Shown here: positions 44,720 to 56,113 of the stretch, piece by piece
Layout: the number at the start of each line of letters is the position of its first letter
How positions within the stretch are numbered: position 1 is the stretch's first letter
Assembly: GCA_030280995.1 (NCBI GenBank)
Contig: JASXTE010000001.1
Location: 16,990,606 to 17,054,605, forward strand
Reading direction: 5' to 3'
DNA length: 64,000 bases
Origin: Hemileia vastatrix
Lineage: Eukaryota > Basidiomycota > Pucciniomycetes > Pucciniales > Zaghouaniaceae
Notes under the pieces: generated by a model
What the model saw: only the letters and a program-made list of their open reading frames with translations
Databases searched by the model: none
What the model was told of the DNA's origin: nothing
Position numbers and translations under genes: made by a program

Positions 44720-45350
44720 GAAAGTAATTGTTTCCACCTTGAGCAGGTTTCTGGCTCAAAGTAATAGCAGTACCATCAACAAAACCAATACATCCTGGGA
44801 AGCCCTCTGCTTGCATAACCTGAGATGATTCAAGTCGCTCTTCTTTTGTTGGCCAGGTGAGAAGTTGAGATTACAAGGAGTTGATGGCAGTGATACATTG
44901 TTTGGTATAAGTGTTAACTGAACCATACCCTAAATCAAAGACATTTTCTAAACGTTTCAAAGCGGCTCCATTAACATTTGAACCCAAATGACATAGTGTG
45001 ATGGCCAATTGAATTGAAGGATGTTGTTGTTCTTTTTGAGAATTATTGTGAAATATGGGATGATCCTGAATAAGCTCAAGCAATTTAAGGAAACATTCAT
45101 GAGAAGTCCTGAACAGCTCTCTAAAACTGGGTGTAGATAGTTTAAGAAGTGTTTGGATGGTGTACTTGGGGGTATGAAGTACTTGAGGCTTTCAGGGAAG
45201 AAGGTAACGTTTCGTGGCCATTTTTGATAAAAAGACAAAATCTTCTTCTAGATCAGAATCAGAATCGCAATCAGAGTCCAAGAGCAGTTCAAGAGCCATG
45301 AAAGTCATTGCTTCATGTAATTTATCATGATTTGAAAGTGAGGAAGGCAT
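44720..45350 (-). pseudogene. N-terminal half of a PIF/Harbinger transposase (E3)
   Basis: Minus strand: ELLLDSDCDSDSD-like acidic start, LFRTSHECFLKLLELIQDHP, SIQLAITLCHLGSNVNGAAL, KQCITAINSL, then MQAEGFPGCIGFVDGTAITL and SQKPAQGGNNYFH, where homology ends at the minisatellite. Only the first Asp of the DDE triad is present. Protein identity to E1 is clearly lower than that between E1 and E2, so it is a second transposase subfamily. Confidence 0.75.
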
Positions 45351-45637
45351 AACTCTTATATGATATGATATGAAGATGTAAGTGATGTACGATGTTTTGA
45401 GTCATGAAGTTTTATGCTGCGGAGTGCTGCGTATGAATGAAATGATGCTGACAAATCAGTGAAATGGGACTTGATGGTGAAATCAGCACTTTTGGTTGAG
45501 AAAGTGCGGATTTGAGTGAAATAAGTGACTTATTTCATTTTGAAATCCACCAGTATTGGGGCTAGTGTGTTTTGGAAATCCGCACTTATTTAAGTGCGGA
45601 TTTGTAAGTGCGGATTTGCCAGAACTGACACCCCCTA

Positions 45638-45845
45638 ATATAGGGGGTGGACTTGCTAGAAAGTCCCCAACCTAAACTCAGACAGAACTCTACTTGAAAG
45701 CCCACCTAAAACTGTTCTGCTGAGTGGTGTTCATCCCTGATTGTATGGTTCCTTTCTCAATAGCTCAATGTGTGTTCAATGTGTGGTGAATTTGAGTATA
45801 AGGTTGGGGACTTTCGAGCAAGTCTGCCCCCCATATTGCACAGTG
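45638..45845. mobile_element. CACTA-type MITE copy M3 (left end truncated)
   Basis: Inverted relative to M1 and M2. Internal words match in reverse complement (AACTGTTCTGCTGAGTGGTG, TCAATAGCTCAATGTGTGTT). The right end is CCCCCCATATTGCACAGTG. The first ~10 bases of the left end are missing where E3 ends. Confidence 0.75.
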
Positions 45846-47541
45846 ATTTAAATCCAATTTTTTTATTGTAATTCAACATAAGCTTTTACTTGCCTTTCAA
45901 CATAGCCTGGCTGACACTCCCTCACTCTAAAAAAACAATTAAAAAATGCTAAGATTTTTTCATTTTATATTTCTTCAAAAGAGTAGAGAGGTTAGAAATT
46001 TCTTTTCCAGGTATCTAAGTATCATTCTCAGATGATTTATTTTTATATCTCAATAAATATTCTTTTCTTTTTAGAATTGATAATTCTATCATTGAGAATT
46101 TTTTCAATTTCTGAAGTTTCTGTGACTTCTTGAGGATTCTTCTTAGGTCTACCTTTTCTTTTACGAAATAAGTCAATGTTGGAAGTAAAATGTTTAAGTA
46201 AGGAGATGGGTAAAACATTATGTTCTCTATCATAGGGAGAATTCAATACTACTTCTACTGCATTATCACCAACCATTCTTTTAACAACAAATTGTCCCAC
46301 AAAAAGATCATTTAGTTTGTTATTTCCTTTTAAGTTGAAGTGGACTGTAGATATCAGTACTTCATCACCTTTTTTAGATGTGTATTCCTTATGGGATTTT
46401 TCCCATATTTTCTTCTCATATTCAAATGCCTTATCAATACAACTTTAAGCATGTTTTTTGCATAGTTGTTGCATTATCATAAAATATTTAACACTAGGGT
46501 GAAGTTCCAACTTTGGTAATTTATTTTTGAGAATTTGAGCAGTAGTATTTGGGACAAGACCTATCCAGAGCTCAAAAGGTTTTCTTTCAGTGACAGAATG
46601 TACAGTGCTATTATATGCAAATTCATGGCCTAGTAAAAAAGAAACCCAGTCATGTGTAAATCTGTATTTGTCTTTATATTCTAATCTAAAGACACAATAC
46701 ATTCTAATCATACCTTCTAGAGTTTCAATCATTTTCTAAGATAATCCATCAGTTTGATTATGGTGAGGAGTAGATAATTTTAACTCACAAACACATATAT
46801 CCATTAAAGACATCTGAAATTCAGATTTAAATTTTGGGTCTCTTTCAGAGATAATGGCTTTTGGGAACCAATAAATGTTAAAAATGTGTTACCACTATAA
46901 GATAGCTAAATTTTTGATGTAAAAATCTTCATGGGTGGGAATGAATTCACACATTTTGGTGAATCTATCCACTACTACCCAAAAAGAACTATAACTGCCT
47001 TTTCCTGCTACAGGAAGACCAGTGACAAATCCATATTAATGATTTTACATGGAGCATCAGGTGCTTCAATTTTTTGCATTAATACAGCCCTTTTTCCTGT
47101 CAATTTTTTAGATCTTTTGCAAGAATCACAAGATTCAACATAAAATTTTGTGTCTTCAGACATATTAGCCCACCATGCAGTATTTTTTATTCTAATTATG
47201 GTTTTTTCTAGATAAAAAAAACCTGCCAACATATTATCATGACAAGTTTTAAAATGGTTTCTTTCATAAAATGAAGAATTACAATAACATTAGTAAGTTC
47301 TCTCCCATAATAAATGTAACCACCATCAATTGAAAGATTTACTTTATTGAAAGCATTTTGGTACTTTTGGGGAAGAGATTTTATTAATGCTTGAATTGAA
47401 GAATTATTTGAATCATGTAAGATTTTAACTAATTTATTTAAATCAGAATCTTATTCATATGTATCCAGAATTAATTGATATAACTCCTCTTCTATATCAA
47501 CTATATATATACCATGTATATGAATTGTGTCATCTTCACGT
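45846..47541 (-). mobile_element. Gypsy-B 3' part: integrase, chromodomain, polypurine tract, LTR start
   Basis: Chromovirus related to Gypsy-A. LTR start TGTCAGCCAGG at 45916, tract AGAGTGAGGGAG at 45917-45928. Chromodomain: RKGRPKKNPQEVTETSEIEK, ILNDRI, EYLLRYKNKSSEND, then TAG in place of the conserved Trp before IPGKEIS. Integrase: CDSCKRSKKLTGKRAVLM (47232-47008) and ERKPFELWIGLVPNTTAQIL (46732-46445), with stops between. The rest of pol continues at 59473, split by Gypsy-C. Frameshifts are numerous. Confidence 0.8.
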
Positions 47542-48955
47542 TGTAGAAGGACTCTTACAGTGGCCTTTCTGTAAGAAGAGTCTGAAGGAGTTGGATAAAC
47601 CAAAGAAACCCCTGTCCTTTGAAATAAAATAAGGCTTGCACAAATAACTAAGCTAGCTAGTATACTTGAATTTTTTAAAATATATATGAAACTCTGATTT
47701 TATAAATGCTTATTGAGGTTTGAAAATACAGCTGTTTAGAAAGAAATACTGATTACAACAATTAAGGTGTACCAGTGAAAGATCTGTAAAGAATGACTTT
47801 TATGTTTTTGTAAAGATTTTATTTTTAATGAGATAACAATAAAAACAAGTCCCTAAGGTTGAGACCTTTCCAAAGATACCCTATATGTGATGAAAATATT
47901 ATTTTTGTGTTGTCTTTCAAATGTGGTATGAAAAATATAAATGTTATAAGCGTATTACAATTTTATTAAAATAATGTTGAGAAATGAAAAATATGAATAT
48001 GGTTGTTAATTATATCCAAAAGACCCTTATTATCAAAACTAAAAAGAAAAAAACATGTAGAAGACTAAGATTCTCTCCTTTCTATTTGATTCTCCTACTC
48101 CTGACCTTTCCAACAATACCCTACATGCATAGGATCTACAATAAACTATTGAACTAATAAGCATAATAAATTCTAACTAAATTTTACCACAATAGCCAAA
48201 CTTTTCCAAATTCACCAAACTTTAGTACAGTGTCCAAACTTGGGTACAGTGACCAAACTTTAACCCAGTGACCAGACATTCCCATTGTGAGCAAATTTTG
48301 CCACAATGAGCTCTTTTTGCCATAATGAGCTCAGTTTTCCAGAGTGAGCTAAATTTGCCACAGTGAGATAATTTTGCCACCATGACCAAACTTGGCCACA
48401 ATGACAGAATTTTTCCAGTACACTTCACTTTTGAACCGGAAAATCACCGGAGCAAACCGGAGCACACTGGAGCACACCGGAGCACTGGAGCTCAGTGGCC
48501 ATTCCATCAGCACACTATATCCACCAATAATACTATAAGTCACTAAATCAAGTAAAACACTAAGAAAATAGTAAAATATGATAAAAAACCAACAAGACAT
48601 AAAAGATAGAGAAAAATCTGGGCTATCCAATGATAATAATCACCTTCAAAAATTCCAAATATCCAGCCTAAAAATCCAAAAAATTGCTACTAATCTTTCA
48701 AAAATAAACCCAAAAGAGCCCCAGAAAATACCCAAAAGATAGAGAATCACCCCAAAAATCCAATATGACCATTTCTAAATCCATAAAACCATCAAATCAC
48801 AAGAAAAATACCATCATATAACCACTCCACAATGCCACTAATCAACCCAAAAATATCCATAATTACCAAATTAACACCTGGTAAAACCAAAATTTCTTTT
48901 CAACCAATATTGAATCAAATTTTCACCTAAGTGGCATACCCAGATGTGGAAACCA
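47542..48955 (-). repeat. Gypsy-C LTR (biological 3')
   Basis: 1414 bp. It contains a block of ~21-bp degenerate repeats (TTTTGCCACAATGAGC, 48190-48420) and 11-bp repeats (GGAGCACACTG, 48448-48490). It pairs with 58059-59472 with only scattered substitutions. Confidence 0.9.
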
Positions 48956-49105
48956 CATCCTCCCTCCAATATGGAATGTCCTAATTCCCAACTTTGCATA
49001 ATTGATTTCCCAAAATCTTCTATCTCTCTCTTCAACCACCATCATCTCCAATCACACCATTAACCAAGTTTCTTCTAAATAAACCTTCAATCTCATCATT
49101 TTAAA

Positions 49106-49456
49106 ATGTCCTTCAAAGGACTAGCCACTCCATATTAATTATGCGCTCGCTACCAAGTACCCTCTCTAATGTCTAATACTGATCTTCCTTAAAAGAATTC
49201 TTTCAAAAAAGCTTCCTTATCCAAAGTCCAATCTTCTTCAATAGATCCCGGCCTAATTCAGCCTTCTCAAGATCCAGATCCTATAATGCTACTTCCTCCT
49301 ATAAATCTCACTGAAACAATTTTTCCTGGCTCAAAATGTAAGAACTATTTTCAAGAAACTCCAGCCAATAATCATGAAGATATCCTAAAGAGAAGACTCC
49401 TAATGCAAAGTTTTGATAATGATGTCAAACAAAATCAAAGAAATTATCTTTTCTAA
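49106..49456 (+). pseudogene. antisense ORF of the Gypsy-C/G family, copy 2, broken
   Basis: Plus strand, antisense to the element, 150 bp inside the 3' LTR. It reads MSFKGLATPY, a stop, RYQVPSLMSNTDLP, a stop, then SLSKVQSSSIDPGLIQPSQD and TETIFPGSKCKNYFQETPAN, EDILKRRLLMQSFDND, and RNYLF-stop at 49456. Aligns block for block with the minus-strand ORF at 89-769 in element G, but lacks about 50 residues of its middle. No known domain. Antisense ORFs near the 3' LTR are known in some plant Tat-lineage Gypsy elements; the resemblance is positional only. Confidence 0.5.
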
Positions 49457-50039
49457 TTTGTTTATTTGATGAACGTTGTTTTAGCTGGTCTTCTACAAAT
49501 TTAAACTGTTTGTCTTCTTCTCCAGCTCTTGATATAAATCATATTAATAATAATAATAAAATAAAATTTTGTGATGATTCCACTACTGAGAGCAAGGTTT
49601 GAATCCCTTCAGACTCCCATATACCAGTCTTCCATCTATGTCACAGCATGAGAGAGTGGATCTCTCTAATGAGCCAAATACACTTGATTCCATTCTAATA
49701 GGTCCCCCCACTGAGCAAAATTCTTTGATTCCAATATCGCCATGAGGTCCTCCAAGCTTCCACCAAACAGCCTAACACTGAGGATTTGAAATAAAACAAT
49801 AATAAATCCAACTGCCACCCTGACTTCTGATTCCTTCATCACAATTTTCATCCATTTTCTATTCAGAAACCTTTACAAAATACTTTTAGCCACTCTTCCA
49901 ATATTTGATTTTAATGTTTTAGACCATTTTAAAGCGCTACAAATATCACCTAATTAAACCATTATGCCTTTTTAGCATCATTACCACCTTAAATTTATTC
50001 TCCTAAAGCTTAACAGCACCTAAATCCAACAATTTTTGA

Positions 50040-50990
50040 GCATCCAGTTTAAAGTCTTGGTGGACAGAGATAAATTAAAAGATTGAATGGAGTTGACAAA
50101 ATAGATTGACATTCCAGTTTAAAGTCATGGTGGACCAAAATTTTAATTGATTGCCAGTTTATAGTCTTAGTGGACTAAAAATTGTGGATGTGCATTGATA
50201 TAGTGATTTCTTCCTAATTAAGGCCTAGGCTTGTCAAATGATTAAATAATTTTGATAATCCAGTTTAAAGTCATGGTGGACCAAATAATGTTGACCTTCC
50301 ATTTTAAGGACATGGTGGACCAGGCTTTTGTAAATATTAAAAGAAATCTTCATAAATTTTCAGTTTAAAGTCTTGAAGGACTAACAGCATCCAAAGGAGA
50401 ACCAAGTTCTTTAAGAAAATCTTAAAAACTATCCAGTTGAAAGTCTTAGAGGACTAAAGATCTTGAATATAAATAAGACCTTAAAGAAAGCCTTGAAAAT
50501 TAGCCAGTTTAAAGTCTTGGAGGACTTACAGATCTTGAAATGGGATCCAATTTTTCTCAAGATTCACTTAACCCTTTTTCCTGTATAAAATATACTATAA
50601 AAGAAATAGCCAAAAAGAAAAATTTGAAAATTAAAAAAATTGAGAAAGAATTTTATATTTATATATTTATTTTATTTTTTTATTATTTTTTTATTTAATT
50701 TTTTTTTGTATGTTGATATTTTTTATTATTTTTAGAAAATAAAAATTTTTAAATAATGATCACTGGGTGGGCCCCCTCAAATTTGTAAAAATGATTAGAG
50801 ACCACCAGTGAGCATTACCCTTAACAATAATTTTAAAGATGTAAAATATAAAAGAAATATATTTAAATCACAAAACAAAAACATAAATGAGAAAATAAAC
50901 CTAAACAAAATAAAAGTAATCTTGAATCCAGCATTATGAGCGGTGTCTTTTTTTTTGTTCCAGTTTATAGTCTTAGTGGACTTCCTATAA
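50040..50990. repeat. spaced CCAGTTTAAAGTCTTGGTGGAC motif, nine copies
   Basis: Copies near 50044, 50113, 50154, 50260, 50298, 50361, 50432, 50502 and 50960, separated by 35-110 bases (450 before the last). On the element's coding strand most read V-H/L-Q/H-D-F-K-L-D/E. Related copies lie in the polyprotein at 53035, 53093, 54979 and 55081 (HQEDKLEYY, QQEDKLP, QQEGKLQ). No known function. Confidence 0.65.
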
Positions 50991-51355
50991 TTCAAAAAAC
51001 AAAGCCATGATTCAACTAGAAACAGGGAGAAATTGGTAACAAACATTGTGGAGTAATTGTGTATAGAGCAGCCAGCCAATCAATTACCCCCAAACTTGCC
51101 AATATTTAATTCAGAAGGTTCCCCTGTGAACACTTCTACAAATAAAAAATTTATCAATCCAACATATATCTTCCCCATAATTCTTGTTTCTTTTAAGATT
51201 TGAAAGATTTTTAAAACAAATGTCTTTATAAATGTCATAAATTTTTTTTAACAGTTTTGTCTCCCATACCATAGTAAAAAGACAGTAATATTTTTAATAA
51301 GAAAGTAGTTTATCCTAATTTCGGACTTAAACTTGATATTGAATGATTTTTTCAT

Positions 51356-52863
51356 TTAGTTTATCTTCATTGCAGAGTAAACATCTGTCCTCAGAGTACC
51401 TCTAGGATAGAACCTCTTAACTTGATCAGCAGCTACCCTCTTTTTTAGTACCACTCCATCCAACTCTTCTAAAACATATGAACTGCCAGATACTTGTTCC
51501 TTGACTTTATACGGTTCATTCCACCTATCTGAAAACATCTTGCCCCATTGGCTTTCCAAACTCCTATTATACAACAAAACCATATATCCAGTTTTCAAAG
51601 GTTTTCTAAGTCAATGTGCCAACCTCTCATCCCAATATCTTACTGACTGATTTCAGATCTTCATCATCTGCAAATATGCCTTTTCTAAGTACTCTTCTTT
51701 ATTTTCTAGCTGCATCATTCTTGCACATAATAACTCTTCAGTAGTCTTGACCATTTCCCAGTCAACTCCAAGATATGATTCAGCTTCCAAATCAACCAGT
51801 AAAACTGCTTTCTGTCCAAAAAAAGTTCATAGGGTGAAAATCCAGTTGTCCTTTTGGCATTAATTTGATCATAAAATAAAACTAAAGGTAAATAATTCCT
51901 CCACTTTTCAGCACTTGACCCACACATTTTGACTAAAGCATCCTTAATAACTTGATTCCCTCTTTCAACCATACCTTCAGATTCAGGATAATAAGGGGTT
52001 TCTACCCTAACCTTTGAACCAACTTTTGATATAGCTTCTCTAAACTCTGTCCCAAACTCAGGACCTCCATCTACTGTTACCAATTTCATAACTCCATATT
52101 GAAACACCCAATTTTTCAAAATAAATTCTGCCACATGTTTGGAATTCAAATTAATAAGAGGCGCTGCCTCTACCCAACTAGATAAAGCATCTCTCACTAC
52201 AATTAAATATTTATACTGTCCCTCCTTAATATGAGCAACATCCAAACTAACCCTTCCAAAAAGAGTATTTTCTTCAGTAGCATGTCCAGGTTCTTTCTGC
52301 CTTAAATAACTTCTTCTTTAACATTCTTCACATGACTGAACCCACTGTTTAACAGCCATCTTCATTCCAGGCCACCAAAATTGATCAGCAATTCTTCTGA
52401 ACATTTCTCCAAAGCCTCTATGCCCAAGTTCTTCATGCAGTGATTTCAATACTAAATCTTGCCCTTTATTTTTAGATAAAACTACTTGAGGGTTTGGATA
52501 CCTCCATTTCATTAATTTTTGACCAGAAAAGTAAAACGTAGATGACTTCCTTTTTATAGCCACCCATTCCTTGTCTTCACAATCTTCTGGCCTTTCTAAA
52601 TTCAATAAATATTTTACCAACAACAAATAAAAACCAGTCTGACCCCAGACTTCATCTTGAAAATTGATTAATATAATATCAATGGGAACTTCTCTATAAC
52701 CAATATTACCTGCACATGAATGAGCCAATAGAATTTGACCACAAATTTGATTCTTGATTGAACTATGTAAATATTCTTCTTCTAAACCTTTTGACCTCTT
52801 AGAAACCAGATTTGAAAATACCTCTTTCTCTTCTTCACCCTTTATACACATAGATTTGTCCAT
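51356..52863 (-). pseudogene. Gypsy-C integrase
   Basis: 52863-52318: a charged extension, then the zinc-binding module LHEELGHRGFGEMFRRIADQ, WWPGMKMAVKQWVQSCEEC (HHCC). 52245-51715: catalytic core with Asp in MDVAHIKEG, Asp in VTVDGGPEFG and Glu in YYPESEGMVERGN, a full DDE triad, followed by NAKRTTGFSPYEL. 51598-51356: C-terminal module WNEPYKVKEQVSGSSYVLEE, LKKRVAADQVKRFYPRG. Stops or frame slips divide the three parts. Unlike Gypsy-A and B I see no chromodomain. Confidence 0.8.
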
Positions 52864-52926
52864 CCTCTTTTAAATTGAATTCTCTAATTCTCCAACATAT
52901 ACACCCTTACTTAATGTACTACTATC

Positions 52927-53745
52927 CTAAACTACCACTCCATCTTCATCTATATACACAACATTTTCTTCTACCTCTTTTTTAACAAATTTATCTACAC
53001 CAATTTTATCAATTTTATCCTCATAAAAATAATATTCCAGTTTATCCTCTTGGTGGAGTTCATCACCATAATTATCTACACACAATAGTCCTGCCAGTTT
53101 AACCTCATGGGGGAGGTATGGAAGGTTTTCAGCTCCTTTAGTTCTGGCTTTAATCATAGGTATATCTTCATTGAACTCTTCTGAGTCTGAATCATCTTCA
53201 GTGGGTGGTCTTCTTGACAAACCATCTGGCATAGTGAAAGTTTTTCCAGGCGTATGAACTAATTCAAAAGAAAAATGTTGAATGAATGCTACCCATCTAG
53301 TCATAGGTGCATTTGGTAAACTTGGGGAATTAATCATTTGGATTAAAGATTTCACATCCACTTGCAATTCAAAGTGTTGGCCCCACAAAACATTTTGAAG
53401 TTTCTTTAAAATTTTTGCCACTCCACACAGTTCCAATTTTGGCTGAGAATATCTTGATTTAACTTTGGTGAATACCACAGATTCATACCTAACTGGCCTA
53501 ATGTAACCAGCTTTATACATCTGAGACAAAACTGCCCCAGAAGCAACCTGAATTGAGTCAACTGCTAAATAAATTCTGCCAGAATCTTTTCCATAATCTA
53601 ACTTGTGCAGGACTAAATCCTTCCCCACAACCTTCTTCAATCTCTCAAACGCCCTTTCACACTCTCCATCCCACTCCCAGTCTGCATCCTTTCTTGTCAA
53701 CCTTCTCAAAAGAGCTGCCAATGAAGAAAAGTCCTTGATAAACAC
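52927..53745 (-). CDS. Gypsy-C RNase H region of pol
   Basis: 272 codons open. It starts FIKDFSSLAALLRRLTRKDA (RT connection), then FERLKKVVGKDLVL, IYLAVDSIQVASGAVLSQ (the usual TDAS is VDSI; Asp kept), FTKVKSRYSQPKLELCGV (catalytic Glu in LEL), FELQVDVKSLIQMIN (third Asp), and MTRWVAFIQHFSFELVHTPG with MPDGLSRRP. An acidic tail holds a HQEDKLEYY copy. It is part of the pol polyprotein and the longest intact frame in the window. Confidence 0.8.
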   Translation of the reverse strand: MFIKDFSSLAALLRRLTRKDADWEWDGECERAFERLKKVVGKDLVLHKLDYGKDSGRIYLAVDSIQVASGAVLSQMYKAGYIRPVRYESVVFTKVKSRYSQPKLELCGVAKILKKLQNVLWGQHFELQVDVKSLIQMINSPSLPNAPMTRWVAFIQHFSFELVHTPGKTFTMPDGLSRRPPTEDDSDSEEFNEDIPMIKARTKGAENLPYLPHEVKLAGLLCVDNYGDELHQEDKLEYYFYEDKIDKIGVDKFVKKEVEENVVYIDEDGVVV

Positions 53746-54755
53746 TCAAAAATAAACAAATATGCCTAAAAACCACCTAACTTTGGTCATATTCTTGGGT
53801 CTTGGCCAGGACTGAATTTTTTTCACTTTCTTCTTGGACATAATCCTAACCTCTCTACATACCACATGACCTAAAATCTCTAAATCTGGCACACAACATG
53901 AAAATTTTGAACCCAAAATAATTAAACCAGCTTCTTCAATTCTAAACAAGATCCTCTCTAAAGTGATTGCATACTCCCAGATGAGTTTTTGTATCCTTGG
54001 GTTCTCCTACAACACTTCATTATCTTAATCTGTTGAAGGTGAATTTTTTTCTCCTTGAGGTAATCTTGTCAATTGTAATTTGCCTAGCCATGTATAAAAA
54101 GTAGTGAGAGGCCTAGAGTCAGGATGCAACTCTCTCTCATCATATCCCCCCATAATATATCCTAAATCATAACACACTCTCCCAGAAAACACTTCCACAA
54201 ACTCCTCAGCATTAGGTGGTATCCCAGCATCCTTTATTGTAACCTTATTTAATTCCCTGAGATAATGAACTACTCTAAGTTTGCCATTTGGTTTCTTGAT
54301 ACAAAATACCGGACTAGAATAACTTGATGATGATTGCTTATAAATTCCAGTGCAAATATGTTCTCTGAAAACTTCAATATAAGTTTCTTTTAATGCAGCT
54401 GGAATTGGGATTGTTTTTTGCTGCCACAGCTCTAAGGCTCCCCATAGGAATGCTTAAACACACCCCTCTTGTCTTCTACAAAATCAATGGCCTTCTCTTG
54501 CTTGACCATCACGTCCAACAACAACTTCTTCTCTTCTCCAGACAACCAACAATCAGGTCCAAAATTTACAACACCTAATCTATAAATAGTGATTCTTGAT
54601 GTTTCAGAAAATTTGGGCTTACTCTTCACCAAGGGACATTCATATGGATCTCTTGATAGACTTGGTCTTCTCAAAGGTGGATTTAATTCAGCTGGCAGCA
54701 GTTCATTAATCGGCCGAATTTTATTTGCTACCTTTTTATATCTTGCTGCTTCCAC
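53746..54755 (-). pseudogene. Gypsy-C reverse transcriptase with catalytic core deleted
   Basis: 54755-54432: upstream region (INELLPAELNPPLRRPSLSR ... YRLGVVNFGPDCWLSGEEKK). Then SSPVFCIKKPNGKLRVVHYL, RPLTTFYTWLGKLQLTRLPQ and GEKNSPS. Near 54000-54040 it jumps to ENPRIQKLIWEYAITLERIL and 53949-53746 (FRIEEAGLIILGSKF ... VRWFLGIFVYF). In related elements the YxDD/VDD box lies between NSP and ENP; it is absent here, so the enzyme is dead. The element could move only with help in trans. Confidence 0.75.
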
Positions 54756-54926
54756 ATCTACATAAACTTGAGGTGAAATATTTATTTTTGTTTTGCCATT
54801 AAGAATTTTTTTAAAGGAATTCTCTTCATCATCAGAATCGGAATCAAAATAAGCAGAATGATATTTTATTTAATTTTCAAATGTAACCTTTTTCGCTTTT
54901 CCTTTGTCTAATTTATCAACAAATTT

Positions 54927-55860
54927 TCAAACACCTTTAATTCCCTTATCCATCATAAAATTACCCACAAAAAAAGTTGGCAGTTTATCCTCTTGCTGGA
55001 GGACCAATATCAAATTATCACAAAAATTATTTTTTTGTGTTTTAATTATACCAAGATTGTTTATAGAATTTTGATGAAATAACTGCAGTTTACCCTCTTG
55101 CTGCAGGTCAGAAAATAAACCATTCCACAATTTATCAAACATAATATATCCCATCTTCCCTCTTGATCCATTCTTGAATTTGATCAAAAAGCTTGACAAA
55201 GAAGTGAGACAAACCAAAAATTTGAAGACATAATAACAATTTAATGTATTATTAACAGAAAATAATTGAGAATCCACTTGAATTATCTCCAAGTGATCTG
55301 ACCTATCGCAATCCGGGATCTCATCCTGGGGAGAGATTGCAACATTAGAGTGATCATCCCCTGCTACCCCAAAAAATGAGGGTCTCCATAATCCCCCTCT
55401 AAACACAATTCACCAGAAGCCATCCGTTTAATACGCCGCTTCTTGGTGCAAGTAAAACACTGACACAGAGTAGTGATCCCTGGCGGTGTCTCCCAACCTT
55501 CATCTCCAGGAGGTGCCAACCGCATATGTAGCCTCCTCATATCCTCTCCATTAATCTCCAAACTAATACCTATTCCAGACTGATGTCCAATCCGGGCCTC
55601 AAAATCCATCAAAAAAGGACCACCAAGAACAGTTTTAACAGCCCCTCTGGCCACATAAAAGTGAAGCTTACCAATAGATCCACCAATACCTACCTTAACA
55701 TGCTCAGCTGTACCCATCATCTCTGTTGCATGCCCTCCAATACCTCTGAGGTTTCCCCCAGTACCAGTTTTAATTGGCAAGCCTATAATTGTCGCTTTCT
55801 CTAAAGAAATTAAATTAATTGAGACCCTGAATTGAACAGGGCCTTCACTTCTTTACCATT
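54927..55860 (-). pseudogene. Gypsy-C aspartic protease region
   Basis: Around 55840 the minus strand reads NGKEVKALFNSGSQLI, a retropepsin DSG box with Asp changed to Asn. 55780-55364 continues with GIGGHATEMMGTAEHVKVGI, FYVARGAVKTVLGGPFLMDF (the GxPxL/F flap-end signature of Ty3 proteases) and a Cys-containing tail. 55406-54927 is an alternate frame with the two QQEDKL-type copies. Frame slips near 55400 and 55800. The active-site change predicts no proteolysis. Confidence 0.65.
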
Positions 55861-56113
55861 AAGAGTCACCACCAGGTAACCCAGGGGAGCAGAAAAATGT
55901 GTTTCAACATCCTCCCCAAACTTTTCAGCATTTTCACAAATATATTCCACCTCTCCAGCGGAAACCTGTTGCCTTGTCAGATGCTTCTTCTGCTTCTCTG
56001 AAAGTGCAGGACTAATAGTGAAAGGCTCCCAAAGATAAGGGAATCCGAAGTTGATTCACCCTACTCAAAATGTGGTCCATCACATTTTCTTGACAAGATA
56101 CTAACAGCCCCTT

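Larger units (their letters stand above)
41904..45637. mobile_element. E3: TIR element with TET-like exon and partial transposase
   Basis: 3.73 kb. TIRs of 33 bp are identical at both ends (TAGGGGGTGTCAGTTCTGGC, then AAATCCGCACTTA). Just inside each is a hairpin AAATCCGCACTTA..TAAGTGCGGATTT. Contents: duplicated subterminal blocks with CCACATTTTGGCCAC / CCACATGTTGGCCAC (42050, 42298), conserved 5' exon block, TET-like exon (+), minisatellite block, N-terminal transposase (-). No SANT-like gene. It abuts MITE M3 at its right end. TA flanks both ends. Confidence 0.8.
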
